Source: Amphimedon queenslandica (taxonomy: Eukaryota; Porifera; Demospongiae; Haplosclerida; Niphatidae). From it: 64,000 bases of DNA. The first letter of the stretch is position 1, and every line of letters starts with the position of its first letter. The notes under the pieces were generated by a model. It had not been told where the DNA came from and searched no databases. It was given only the letters and a program-made list of their open reading frames with translations. This document shows, piece after piece, positions 1 through 12,539 of this stretch. The position numbers and the translations under genes were made by a program. Location: positions 588,608 through 652,607 of the forward strand of contig NW_003546243.1 in assembly GCF_000090795.2 (NCBI RefSeq), written 5' to 3'.

Positions 1-1671
1 CTAAGCCACACCTGTTTTAGCATATAAAATAATCATTAGATCTATTATTCATAGATCTTAGAAAATCACGCCCAGTAGCTAGCTCTGTATGTACACTTTA
101 CTTCAACTTTAGCAAGTCCGAGTAAGCCTTTTGAGTTTTTGGAGTTTCACATCGTAAGTTAGACCTAAATTTATGTGTTTATATGCTTGCATCTTTTGCT
201 TTTACTCATTTTGAGTCAGTAAGTGTGCAGCATGCAGTGTAAAGGGCTTGTTTGTTGTGTTAATTTCGAGGTTAATTTTAACAAGTAGCAATTGATGTAT
301 AATTATCACAATGCCTTAAAGATAACGTGCATAGATACATGTATGGTTTCAATGCTAGCCTAATATTTTAAGCAAGCAAATCCTTTTCTCTATCTTTGTG
401 TGTGTAGACCTCTTCTCCGTGTACTGGGTAGTTCCTGCTTTATCCCCGTAATGGGTCCAGTGTTGTTTTTTTATTGAATGGCATACACAATTCCTAATAT
501 ACATAAACCAGTGTTGTTTGTATAGCTAATAGCTTTCACCAAGTACACAAAGAAGGGAGCTTATTGTGTTGATGTTACATTAATCTGGTGAGAAATTAAA
601 AATAAACCTTAATATCATTTCCAAATTATTAAAGATGGGTGTGTGTGTATGAATGCAGTGTAACAAGAGCTTTGATAGTGAAGCCAGGGCATTGATAGAG
701 TAGGCAAACAGCCACAAACTTGATAGCCTTCATAATAATTGCTAGTAATAAGATAGGAATTACTGCTATGCAGGTATTGTGTAGAATAAAACACACTGCA
801 TAGTACAATTAACAGCCCACTACGAACCTTATGTGCTATTTTAATTGAATTGTTTTACTAGCACAGCTAGTCTATTCAGACGACCGACTCATGAATTGAT
901 AATAATCAATATAGCATTCAATTATCAAATCTCAAAATAGCTTGTGATGTTGTGTTGTGTACGTGATCTCTGGACCTCTTTGCATGCTATGTTGACTGTA
1001 CTTGTGTATTTGTTTGTGCAACTGTAGTTGCTTTTTTTTCCCTGTTGACTGAACGTATATGTACCGCAACATCAACTGTTGTGTGTACAGTCAGTTCTGT
1101 CTGCTTGTGTACGTGGTATGTCCTTGCTTCCATTAGATGGTCTATAGTGAATACCAGCACTGTAATCGAATCAATTTCCATAGTAATAACAAGTAAAAAT
1201 CAGTGTTATTAGAATTATCAGATTAAAATGAAGTATTGTTATCAGTTTTATGATAAATAAACAGATTGGGGTCGATTACTATAGTCAGTACTAGTAGTGC
1301 CAGTCTGTTACTACTCTATGGTCTGTATTATATCCTGTTTCCTTACTATAGTATAGATCACTCTGTTTGCCTTTCAGTTAATTTTTTTATTTGATATTAT
1401 TTACATTTCACACCACCGCCAGCACAGTGAGTATAATTGTGTGGCAGTTTTTTGTGTGTGTATTTACAAGTCACTAAGTATGCCATTTCATTTGTTTAGA
1501 GAGGCTCAATAAATCACTCATTTGATATATTTTCCCAGTGTTATTGTAACAATCTCTATTGTCTATTTTATTGTTTATTTTAAGTGTTATTGTTGTAGTG
1601 ATTGTACTAATCATGTGACTGTTCCAATAGCATCTGTATAAATTCCCCTCCTCTCTTGTCTAGTTTACAAA
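1..1671. other. Upstream intergenic region without a recognisable gene
   Basis: AT-rich sequence with no open reading frame that looks coding on either strand. Near its right end a TATA-like stretch (TATAAA at about 1636) lies roughly 35 bp before the first ATG of the CABIT-SAM cluster, so the last 100 bp probably hold the core promoter and a short 5' UTR of that gene. The rest could be the 3' flank of an unseen gene to the left. Confidence 0.5.
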
Positions 1672-3962
1672 ATGTCCGATACTTATTACGTTGGTGAGAG
1701 TGCTCCACCTCCTCTTCCTCCTCCAAGGAAACTGGGAGAGCAGCAACACAGACCCGCCCCCGTCACGTACGAACCGTTTGGAAAACAATATGACACATTT
1801 GCACAGTACGATACATTTGATCCCGTAGCAGACAGACCACCCCTCCCTCCTCCTAATGCACAACCTCCTCCACTATTACCAAGGAAGCAACAGTCTCTAC
1901 CGGCCCCGGAAAATTCAAGTCCAACAAAGTCCCCAGCCAGGATGATATCAGCACTTGGCTCCAGCGTGCATAATAGCATCACTAAGAGGCTAGGTTCTAA
2001 AACTGGATCAGAAAAGATAGCTAATAGGTCCTCGTCTGTTGAAGCTCACATCTCTACTCCCCTTCCTCCTGAAATACCACCACCTAAGACCCCTCCCCTG
2101 AAACGTGCCGTACCACTCCCACCACTTCCCACGGCTACTTCCACTCCTCCAGTTGAGGTCACTAAACGTAAAGCTCCTCCTCCTCCTCCTCCCACTTCAC
2201 CTCCAGCAGTTAAGATGTCAAGCAAACCCATTACTAGCAATGATGACGATGATGACCTGGATAGTTATGAAGACGTTGAGTTTAATACTCCGCAATTTCC
2301 CTCTCATCCGTCTGATGGTGTTAGTCTCTTGAAGTTCATTAATCAAAATCAAGAAACTTTGCCGGCTGCTTTTCAGGTCTCTCTTGGTTTTTCAGCATGC
2401 AGTGAAGAGGCATCGATCTCTGAAGGCGAGCGGTTCATAGCAAGCTTTCTCAAACGGTCCAAAGTTTTGTCTGTGGAGGATGAAAACGGAGAATTGTATA
2501 GCATTCCATTTAACACTAGCTTTCAGTTTGCTCTCCTTCATGACCCCAACCTTAACAAAAAGGAAGCAATGACAGGGTTTGTCTTCAAGACAGCTGGTGA
2601 TCTAATGATCTGTCGCTCTCTCCCCAAAGTCATTAGAGCAAGGAAATCCTTTCGGGGAGTGAGTCCAGAGTCTTCTGTACTGGCTAAAGAGCTGCTCTAT
2701 GTGAAAGAGGTAGTACAGAAAGAAGGCAACAGACGTTATGTGAAATGTATTCAAGCATCAACTGGGAAGGAGAAGCAGCTACACGAGGAGTGCAATGGCG
2801 AGTTCTCAACTTCACCGCACGACATACGAGAGTATCTCCCTAACCTCTTGAAGCACTTTCAGCTCCCGCTCAGAGCCGTTATGTGTCTTGGTATTGATAA
2901 CGAGGAGGACGTGCCCTCTCACCTTGTCTCAGCCATTGTCACCGTCTCTAACCTCAGAACAGAAGAGTCACTCATCACTACCACAGTGGTGGACGAGAGC
3001 GAGACCCTAGAAGACATACTCCCTGATAATAACTCCATTATTCTCAATGATATGCCTTTATCGTACGACATCAATGTCAAGCCACTGCATGTGAAGCCAC
3101 TGGTTGCCGAGAAGATGATAGAGCAGACAGAGTACATACTTCAAAACTTTAACCCAGTGAAAGTGTTTCCCTATCTCGCCAATCACAGCTCGTCACAGCT
3201 CGCCCTCATGAAGTCCGTGAGGAAAGAAATGAATATGAACGGGATTGAGCTGATAGAGTCTAAACTAGTCAAGTCCCGCCGACTCGAGAGAGAAGCATCA
3301 CAAGTAGCAGCAAGTAGTGGGGGCTCGGTTGATTTGACTGATGTTCATCAAAGGATACAGAAACTGGAAGATAAACTGAACACTCTTGATAAGAAAATGA
3401 ATGAATACATGACAGNNNNNNNNNNNNNNNNNNNNNNNNNNNNNNNNNNNNNNNNNNNNNNNNNNNNNNNNNNNNNNNNNNNNNNNNNNNNNNNNNNNNN
3501 NNNNNNNNNNNNNNNNNNNNNNNNNNNNNNNNNNNNNNNNNNNNNNNNNNNNNNNNNNNNNNNNNNNNNNNNNNNNNNNNNNNNNNNNNNNNNNNNNNNN
3601 NNNNNNNNNNNNNNNNNNNNNNNNNNNNNNNNNNNNNNNNNNNNNNNNNNNNNNNNNNNNNNNNNNNNNNNNNNNNNNNNNNNNNNNNNNNNNNNNNNNN
3701 NNNNNNNNNNNNNNNTTATTGAATATAGATAACAGATTTATTGCAAGTAATGAATCTCTCCAAATATTCCGAAGCATTTAAGGCAGAGCAGATATCAGGG
3801 GAGCTCCTTCTTGAGTTGAATGAGGACATATTAGAGAAAGAGTTGGATGTGTCCAGTAAACTGCACCGACTAAGAATATTGAAACTAATAAGCGGAGAGC
3901 ATTCAGCTCAAGGCTACCTCAACGGGGAAGGACCATACGTAAAAATGGTCGTTAAATCATAG
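1672..3962 (+). CDS. CABIT-SAM adaptor protein 1 (GAREM/THEMIS-like), interrupted by an assembly gap
   Basis: Likely a cytoplasmic signalling adaptor. A large first exon starts at 1672 and runs into the 300-N gap. The second visible exon, 3729-3962, carries the SAM domain and the stop. Order: proline-rich N-terminus (PPPLPPPRK and similar SH3-type motifs) with two YDTF repeats and an acidic SYEDVEF motif, CABIT domain at about residues 220-470 (it contains the 'VKCI..STGKEKQL..EC.GEF' signature region), a short coiled coil at about 555-580, then SAM (LSKYSEAF...ISGELLLEL...SKLHRLRILKL). The tail ends in GPYVKM, a YxxM-type motif. The SAM exon begins in phase 0 after a TATAG acceptor, as in the four paralogs downstream. 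At least one small linker exon is probably lost in the gap. Family assignment to GAREM/THEMIS rests on the CABIT plus SAM architecture; substrate and partners are unknown. Confidence 0.85.
3416..3715. other. Assembly gap (300 N)
   Basis: Exactly 300 N lie between the coiled-coil end of CABIT-SAM gene 1 and its SAM exon. The round length suggests a scaffold placeholder. In three of the paralogs a 68-134 nt linker exon sits at the equivalent position, so coding sequence is probably missing here. Confidence 0.98.
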
Positions 3963-4349
3963 TTTATTTTAATGCTTTAACAGTTATGGGTCAAATGACT
4001 CATCCGTAATTATATAGCAACTGTGTTCTCTATGTGTATGTACATGTTTTTGTATTGTTACTTGCTTCTGACACTTTTCAGTTATGGTTTTATTACAAAT
4101 GGACTCTCGTGTTTGCTAAACTGTCTGTTGCATGTTTTTAATAGTGTGGTCCAATGCAGTGTACCTAGTCCTTAAGTAGATGTTGTTTGCTTTCCCAATT
4201 GATGTTGAAAGTGTGCGGTGGCGTATGCATACAAGATCCTGTTTTCTTTTTGATAATAGTCAGCCCACAGTCACTCTCATACGGAGGACTATTGTAGACA
4301 AGACAGGTCAACTGTGATCTCTTTGTGTATCTTCACTCCTTAGTTACTA

Positions 4350-7255
4350 ATGGATGCATCAATGCTTCAAGCTCGAGCTGCCACTCTCAGGAAGACTGGC
4401 AATCGTGAAAGTGTATCTAGTTCTCCTCCAAGTGCTTCTCCTAAACCAGCAAACCCATCCTTTGGGAGTCAGCAACAAAACTTTGCATTCTCTCTGAAGC
4501 CAAGTACTTCTAATATTGCTCCTTCATCTACAGCTCCTCAGTTCACTTTACCCAAACCAACTGGGGGTCCTAAAACAGGCCCAAAACCAGTGGCCCCAAA
4601 ACCAGTTAAGAACAAGCCAGGGCCAAGGAGCAGTGTTGATGATTCTGTCATTACTAACTCAGTGTCAAAGCAAGTAGACATATTAAAGCAGAGGAGTCAA
4701 ACAATTAATAGACCAACAAAAGCATCACTTCCAGCCACTGGCTCATACTCTGTTACTGAATTCTCTAATCAGTTGATACGTCCCCCAATACCAGCTAGTC
4801 CCCCAATACCAGCTAGTCCCCCAGTACCAGCTACCCCTCCTCCAATGCAGCACCAGCCACCAGTTCATAACCCTTTTCAACACATGCAGCGTCCTCCTAT
4901 CCCAATACAGCCTCAGTCCTATGCACAGCCTCCAGTGCCTGACTATGATCCTGATGATCTTGTGGATGATGCTTACGATGACATTGAGTCAGTCAAGGAG
5001 GAAATGGCATTATATTTGTCTTCTACAGCCGGAGCTCCACCACCTTTGCCGCCAATGAATACAAAGCCGGTAGCACATGATACTTTTCTCAAGAAACCTA
5101 TAATCAGTTCAAATGACCAAAGCTTTGTGCCTACTCCACCTCCAGAGATTCTATCGAATCGTAGCTCAATATCGTCAGGCAAATCCTTGCTCACGAGAGG
5201 ACCATTGTCTTCGACATTACAGCGGTCTCTTACACTACAGGAGCTGGTGCAAAGCCATCAACAGTCATTCCCTCTTCAAATACAAGTAGTGGGAGAGAAT
5301 GAAGTGATATCAAAAGGAGAGCAGTTCAACATTCACTTTATAAAGACAAGCAAAGCTGTCCAGATGACTACCACCACAGGAACCAATATCACTGTCCCAG
5401 TAAACTCTGCCATTAAGTTTGGTGCCATCTATGATCCAGCTAACCAGCAGCAAAGTGCAATACATGGGTACGGGTTCACTACAGTGTACGAGATAATGTC
5501 AACGGCATTTTTGCCGCCTCTTGTATATGTTCAGAGCACCTATGATACAAGCACTGCAGAGTCAAGCATTCAGACAGGCGAGATACTTGCTGTTAAAGAA
5601 ATCGGGAAGCATCGTTTTCGAGGAAAGAATTTAACCTGTACGGTCATCCAGACCGGTGAGACAAAGAAACTACTGGAGAATTGTACGGGAAACTTCTCGA
5701 CTGCACCAGTGGACGTCAGGCTGTGTCTCAATGAAATATTACAATACCTCACTCTTCCCCTCAATTGCCTATTGTATTATGATGGCCCTAATGCTCATGA
5801 GATCACCAATCAATTGCCAGGAGGGGTAGTCACCATACAGGAGCAACAAAACGTAGACAGCCTTGTTGTCACGAGGATATCAGACGACAGCAAGCTTCTG
5901 GAGCTACCGCTAGATTCAAGCATTAAGGTTGAAATATTACCAAGCAACCCACCGTTAAAGTCTGCACTGGAAGATAAAACATTAAGCTTATACAATTCAT
6001 TCATGATAGCAAACATTGACAGTGTTTCCCTCTTATCTTCAGAAACACCTTATCAGCTTCAGAAACAAAAGCTCTTTGCTTCCCTAATCGCTCACACTAG
6101 CTCTCCATCTTCCAGTGGCATTACGTTGAAACTACCGCAAAGCTTGCAGGGCAGGAAAAGCAGCATAGTGAAGTCACCCTCAAATTTATCCGATAAAATG
6201 GTGAAGTCACCCTCAAATTTATCCGATAGAATGGTAAAGTCACCCTCAAATTTATCCGATAAAATAATGCCACAGCCTGATCCCAGGCCGCAGTCCCCTG
6301 AATCTGTGTATGACATACCTCAGGCAGCTTTAGCTTCCCTTCCTCCAACCCCACTATCAATGAATCAAGCTCCGGCTCTACGCACAGGACTTCCTACAAC
6401 TTCATTTCCTCTTCCAGCTCCAATTCCGCCAGCAGCAGCATCAGTTCCACTAGACCCAGAGTCTGAGTATGATGTCCCACGCGCTGCTCTGCTTAGGAAC
6501 GAAATGAAAGGACCTGATCAGAATAGTTTGAAGTCTCAAATTGATCTTCTCAAAACGGAGAATATAGCACTTCGTTCAACTGTTACCATACTTGAGAAAA
6601 CTGTTGAGAGTCTCCGATTAAGACTAGGTTAGTTGGTATGCATGTTAGCAAAGCTTACATTTTTAGTAATGATCATTCTGAAAGCTTTTATATTGTTTTT
6701 CCCAAGAAATGAAAAATTGTTATTTATTTGAGCCACTTTTTTTCATTGCTATATAGATCAATTGGGTGAGGATGTAAGTATGTTAATGGGGAGATCATCA
6801 TCAAGGTCAGCTTCTGCCCCTGATACAAGCAAAATAGAGGAAAATCCAGAAACTAACAGAAAACTACTGCATTCTCTCACCACTGAACAAGTAATAGCTT
6901 ACATTCTTATGTATTGTAGAAAGTTTGAGTTGATTTCAATCACAATTTGAATGTGTTATGAATTTTAAAGTTGCTTCAAAATTGTTCCAAAGCCTCTTTC
7001 TCTCCACATTTACATAATATATCTTTGTAGGTTCAGTTTTTGCTGAAAGAGATGCACTTGCAAGACTATGCTAATAACTTTATGAGAGAGCGCATTGATG
7101 GATCCATTCTCTGTACTCTTGATGACGTGACTCTTAATGAGATTGGGATCGGTTCTAAGCTTCACAGAATCAAGCTACTCAATGTCATCAAGGGAAAGGT
7201 CTCGGCAAGAACATACCTAGAACGTGACCCTTATGTAAAGTGCTACAAGAAATAA
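4350..7255 (+). CDS. CABIT-SAM adaptor protein 2 (GAREM-like)
   Basis: Exons 4350-6627, 6757-6890 and 7031-7255 join in phase to 878 aa. The N-terminal 300 residues are Ser/Pro/Thr-rich with KP.P and PIPASPP repeats and an acidic DDAYDDIE motif. The CABIT domain covers about residues 300-560, with conserved 'LTCTVIQTGETKKLLENC.G.F'. After it come three in-frame copies of an 11-residue repeat (VKSPSNLSDKM) and two tyrosine motifs, SVYDIP and SEYDVP, of the YDxP type that SH2 domains of the Crk/Nck class bind in other proteins. A coiled coil at about 730-760 precedes the C-terminal SAM domain (MHLQDYANNF...LHRIKLLNVIKG) and a DPYVKC tail. It lies 387 bp after gene 1 on the same strand. A TTAG acceptor-like site sits just before the ATG, so a 5' UTR intron is possible. 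Confidence 0.85.
6907..6992 (+). repeat. Partial copy of the ~185-bp dispersed repeat
   Basis: Inside the last intron of CABIT-SAM gene 2. Matches the core GTAGAAAGTTTGAGTTGATT...AATTTTAAAGTTGC of the arrays at 23.2, 41.6 and 58 kb, here diverged and without the palindrome. Confidence 0.7.
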
Positions 7256-7496
7256 CTATTTTAATACTCGATACTGATTATTGTGCTTTTTGTTTGTAGT
7301 TTGTGATAATATTATTAGTATATCATGTGTATATTTTTGATGTGTGGTATAATAGATTACTCCCACAAGTTTTGACTGTAAACGTGATACTAGAGCGTAA
7401 TAACTGCAAGCTGACAGTTAGGCTACTTCTGTCAATACTAGCTCATTCTGCAGCATCAGTCTGTGAATATTTGCTTTATAAAGAGACAAGGGCCTA

Positions 7497-8554
7497 ATGG
7501 CTTCCATTGCAGCAGCAGGACTTAGATCTCCCGGTGCCAGAGGAGTTGATAGAGTCAGTGACATTGCTATCGAGGCAACACTCAATTCCAGACAGGTCAC
7601 AGTACCACTCAGAATGGTTGGGGACTTTCCATTAATAATGGAAAGTGGGAGCCCCTCATCTCACTGTTCATCCCCTGTCTCACTTCAATTTGGTAAAGTA
7701 CTACGACCAGTCAACAGCAAAGAGTCACTGGGAGATGAGAAAAGCTTAAAAAGCATCGATGAGAGGAGTATTAAGAGCTTTGATGAAAGGAGCATTAGGA
7801 GTATTGGTAGCATTGATGAGGAGCGAGAGCTGCAGCAACCACCTAAAGGAAGAAGACCCCCTGTACGTAGATCATCAAGCAGAAAGTCTCATCATGAATT
7901 CATTGATTTTGGTCCTCCAAAACCACCTCCACTTCCACCAAAAAATAAAAGAATTGTAGAAAATGATGACGATGAATATCTTAGCATGGTCAGCAGTACT
8001 ACTAGTGTAGAGAGTGAGTGTAGGATTTATAATCTGACCAAACAAATAAAAATGCTCGAGGAAAGTAACATTTTACTCCAAGAAACAAATAAAAAGTTAC
8101 GAAGAGAAAACATAGCACTCAACCATCAGCTTCAGGAACTCATGGAATCAAATTCAAGTAAGATTAAAATGCTGCTACTGAATAAATGTATTATTAATTT
8201 ATTGTAGAAGGATCTAAAATGATGAAAAACCGAAAGAACAGTTTAGATATCATAGCCAAATATGACTGCACAGAAGTAAGACATGCAATGCTAAATTTAT
8301 TGTAAAATAATGATCATAATTACTGTATGTAGGTCCAATCTCTTCTCTGTAAAATGGATTTACCACAATATGTCAGTGCATTTGCCAAGGAGAAGGTCAA
8401 TGGCAAAATATTTTTAGAGTTAGATGAAATTGTATTAGAAATTGAGCTTGGAGTAAGCTCTTTTCTTCATCGTAAAAGGCTAATGCATGTTGCAAGAGGA
8501 AATCAACATGTGCTAGACATTATGAAAAATAATGAAGAAAGAACACTGGTGTGA
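7497..8554 (+). CDS. SAM-domain paralog lacking a CABIT domain (gene 3 of the cluster)
   Basis: Exons 7497-8157, 8208-8275 and 8333-8554 give 316 aa. Visible parts: a short N-terminus, charged repeats SLKSIDERSIKSFDERSIRS (residues 82-101), a proline motif PPKPPPLPPKNKR, an acidic DDDEYLSM motif (YxxM type), a leucine coiled coil at about residues 182-220, and a SAM domain (MDLPQYVSAFAKEKVNGKIFLEL...FLHRKRLMHVARG). No CABIT domain is found in the gene or in the 241 bp separating it from gene 2. The three-exon layout (phase 1, then phase 0 before SAM) is the same as genes 2 and 4, so it looks like a tandem duplicate that lost or never had the CABIT part. It could oligomerise with the other members through SAM or the coiled coil and act as a competitor; that is inference. 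Confidence 0.8.
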
Positions 8555-9370
8555 ATTCATTCAATATTTTCTTTATTTTGTAAAACATCTATAGCCTTTC
8601 TACCGTATATTAGCTATTATTATAGCCAGGAAGATAAGATAACAATAATAGGGGCGGGCCACTTCACTCGCTGATATTCTCTGCAAACTGCATCGTTAGT
8701 TGCAGGAAGGAGAGCTGTTTGCTGCACTTTTGAAGTGAAATAGAACCACTGGCCCTCGTCCTTCTTCACTCACTCAACAAAGAAACCTTGTAAGTCGTTA
8801 TCATAGTGTTTGTTGTTGTCCCGCGAGCAGTAGATTAGGTGTAAACTTAACGTAAATTGTACAAAGGCAGAGGTTTGTTTAGAGACAAGGGAGATACATG
8901 GCAGACCGCAGATACACTTTTCACAAGCTCCTATACTGGGTGCTGTGTGTACCTCTTGTACAAACTATTGAAAACAGCAACAGTGTCTCCCTATGAAATC
9001 AGAGGGTGGTACCCCAGCTATGTACCTGTAACAATAATACTCTTTATCTTTTGAATAGTTTTACTACAGTGTGTAAGCATGTGACTGACCTCACATTGCA
9101 CAGTTCAATAGATCTAGTAACGGCTTATATTCAATAATATAATCAAAGCATATTGCATATTAGCATATTTCTTAGTATAAGATGCCCTACAACATATTTA
9201 ACTTCATACCATTGTATTATAGTGACATTGTACTCTGCTAAATTATACACTTATTATGTGTGTAACCAGCAGTTCAAGTTTATGCATAGTAAATAATGAT
9301 GGCATTGCTGGTTTGTAAACAACTCAGACATTAGTTAAAAACATTCTGTAGGTTCCTATAACCACTAGTC
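8555..9370 (+). promoter_or_regulatory. Promoter and non-coding first exon of CABIT-SAM gene 4
   Basis: A GGGGCGGG motif at about 8650 is followed by a pyrimidine/purine-mixed stretch ending in a good donor (CTT|GTAAGT, intron from 8790). The matching acceptor CTGTAG ends at 9351, 19 bp before the ATG of gene 4. This suggests a non-coding 5' exon (about 8690-8789) and a 562-bp 5' UTR intron. The intron holds an ORF of 65 codons with no recognisable similarity, which I do not call. Confidence 0.5.
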
Positions 9371-12077
9371 ATGGGAAACCAACTCCAGAGATCAAGATCA
9401 GAGGAAAGAGAACTCTCGCCATCAGCACAACCGAACGAACCATCAAATGCTCCTCCACGTCCTTTTAAACCAGCCCATCTCCAACAAACACTAGTTGAGA
9501 CCCTCCCCGTGGGTGGAAGTGACCCAAGAGCCTTTTTCCTACCAGTGGGTAACTCTGTACTACGATACAACGAGAGTCCCTCGTCTGACGTTGGGCAGTC
9601 TCTTGCCCAATCCGGAGTGTACGAAATTGTTGATCACAAGGACATAGACTCTGCGTCTATGCCAATGAATGAATTGATAGACGAGTATGGCCCTCTCCTA
9701 CCTTTGAGGTTCTGTGTCAGTGATTCCTTGTACGGGGTCTGTGAAGAGAGCTCACTAATGGAGGGACAACTTCTGAGTGTTCTATTTGAGAAAGAGACCA
9801 AGGTTGTCCTAGCCAAAGCTAACCAGGGAGCAGAATACGTAGTCCCACTCAACTCAGCACTTCTCTTCAGCATATTGCACAATCCTCAGAATAAGATCGA
9901 GACAGGGAAGAAAGGGTACAAGTTTCCCAAGGTCTCTGATATAATGGATGCCACGGACATGCCTCAGGCGGTTGCTGTCATGAAGGCGTTCCAGTGTGAA
10001 GCAAATGGTAACATTCTCTTGATAATGGAGGGGCACATATTGATAGTGAAAGGAGTTCGGGAAGGACAGGATGGGCAAAGAAAGTTGAAGTGTTACATGC
10101 TAAGCAATAAGAGTGAAGTCTTTCTTGATGAGAATATAGTTGGAGAATTCACTACGGCTACGTCGATGCTAAAATTAAAACTCTCGGATTTCATTGATCA
10201 CGTAAAGTTGCCGATTTGCGTGACACTTGAGAACTCAAAGCACCAAAAAATACAATTGCCGCTTCACACGACAGTTGGGTCTTACACCATCACTGACCAA
10301 AAGAAGGAGAGATCTGTTGTTGTGTCCACAGCATACGGGAACAGGAGAGAAACCATTGAGATACTACTCAGCGTACCGATTGAAGCCCATCTCGTCAAAT
10401 CATCAGAACAACAGCTGCATCTATTACGAACAGAGACACAACCTTTTTACAAGTCTTTCCATCCGTCAAAGCTAGACAAGGTAATAGTGGACTCGAACTC
10501 GTCCATGAACTACATACAGTCGATGCTGTTTAAAGTCGTGCCTGAGGACGACACCTGGATGTACGGAGTTGATATTTTCCCTCCTCAGCCACCGAGCTCT
10601 TCCTTTTCAATAAATCAAGAAGACGCTGACGATTATCTCGAGATGAGTATGGAGAGAAGTCTCACTCCTCCTCCTCCCTCATCTATTGGGAAACTACCTC
10701 TACCCATACCGAGACATCTTCCTATGTCAGCACCTCCAACAAGGAAACCATCACTAAAGCCATTAAGAACTAATAATCAGAGCAGTACTAATGATTACGG
10801 TGATGATGATGATGATGACCTTGATGCAGATGCCTATGAGTTTATTGATGGGAGACCACCAATGCCAGTACCAACTAGAGCAATAAACCAACCACTCCCT
10901 CCTCCTCTTATTCCTCCTCTGAAAAACCAGAATACTTCAATACCAATACCAAAGGCAACCACAAATCTTCAAATGGACCCAATCCCATACATGATAGCTA
11001 AAGAGACTGGGAGTGGATCACTGGTCCATGAAGCTCCCTATCAGTATGTTAAACTCTCAGTTGAGAGGACAAGAGAGCTCGAGCTACTCAGACAAAAGCT
11101 AACAGAGTTAGAGACAACCAACAACCAACTCACATCGCACATACAAGAGTTAAAAGGTGAGATGAACTGATGATATAGATGATTAATGTCTGTTTTATAC
11201 TAATAATAGAAACAAAGAGTGGTGTCCCTACTAATACTGCTCCCGATCCTACAGCAAGTTTATATGATGTCAGTGTCACTGATGCTAACAGAACAGCAGC
11301 ATCAAAATGTACTTGTGAAGAGGTAAAGACTAGTTAGCTATTACTATTATAGCCTATCATGTTGGATGTAGTACATATTTTCTGGTGCCAGTCTTACTCT
11401 AATCACTAAGTAACACGTCCGCTATGCTCTGATTATGTTGCTAGTACTAGAGCATATGCTAGTAGCTATGAGAGTAGATCATGTGATGATAAAATGCATT
11501 GAAAGCTAGAGTAATAACAATACTGGACTCTATTACTAATAGTTTGCAACTTCTACTCTCAATGGACACACACAAACACAAGCTTGTTTTATAGACACTC
11601 CTACACTAACATACACAATAAAAGTATACACAAGTCATGTACACTTGCATACACAATACGCCTTAAACAATATATTTAGCTATGCATACATTCAGTTTGA
11701 CATGAATACAATGCGAACTTAAGCTAATGTCCTTGTTTAGATAGAAACACACCACTCAGTGAACCACTCATATAGAACAAACAAGAACACACGCAAATTA
11801 ATACAACTTCCCCCCTCCAAATATTTATAATAATTCACTTAGCATCTAAACAACAGAAGTAGGTAGTCTAATTGTTAGAGGATTGAATTAATCACTGGAT
11901 GTAGTAATCGAGATACTCCAATATGGCTTTTGCATTAAATGATGTTATTAAAAACAAACCCAAAGATGTTCAAAAATATTTCAACCTCACAATAAACATG
12001 CTATTGAGTGCATGTTGACAATATCATTTTGAGCATGACTGATATAACACTTCAATTTCCTTCTTTGATTTCCCCTT

Positions 12078-12114
<37 letters not shown>

Positions 12115-12327
12115 ATTGTTTAGCTTTTGATTGTACTGGACAAACTTGGGCTTGGTCAGTATAAAGAAACATTTAGAAATGAAACTATAAACGGGACAAT
12201 ATTTATTGATTTGGATGAGGAGATATTAGAGAATGAGCTTAAAGTGAAATCAAAGATTCACAGGATTAAGATAATGCGACTAGTAACTGGGAAACAATCC
12301 GTTGTTGACCTACTCAAGACTGAGTAA
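9371..12327 (+). CDS. CABIT-SAM adaptor protein 4 (GAREM-like)
   Basis: Exons 9371-11156, 11210-11322 and 12124-12327 give 700 aa. It starts MGNQLQRSRSEER, a glycine at position 2 plus basic residues that could signal N-myristoylation (position 6 is Gln, so not an ideal site). The CABIT domain covers about residues 110-370 (PLRFCVSDSLYGV...EYVVPLNSALLF...KLKCYML...GEFTT). A proline-rich region follows, with DDYLEM (YxxM), an acidic run and AYEFIDGRPPMP, a motif shared with gene 5 (SYEVIDGRLSP). A coiled coil at about 567-595 and the C-terminal SAM domain (LGLGQYKETFRNETINGTIFIDL...IHRIKIMRLVTG) complete it. Unlike genes 1, 2 and 5 it lacks the PYVK tail. The SAM exon lies behind an 801-bp intron whose acceptor is preceded by a CT microsatellite. 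Confidence 0.85.
12080..12113 (+). repeat. (CT)n microsatellite at the SAM-exon acceptor of gene 4
   Basis: About 34 bp of CT repeat ending some 10 bp before the TTTAG acceptor at 12123, so it acts as the polypyrimidine tract of that intron. Confidence 0.9.
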
Positions 12328-12539
12328 TGAGTATTTTGAATGTTGCATAGATTTTATGGAGTATTATTTCTTTATTTTTTTTATTGCCTGTTTTATTGAT
12401 TTCTTTCTTTAATTCTCTTTCTCTCTCTTTCTTGACAACAAAATCACACCCAGTGTACTTAATTGTGTCATTGTAAAATTCATTATTGACTTTAATAGTT
12501 TTAGTGGTGTATTGCACTACAATAAAATCTTAAAGTATG

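Noticed and set aside
8857-9054. 65-codon ORF upstream of CABIT-SAM gene 4
   Set aside because: Falls within a probable 5' UTR intron; no similarity recognised.
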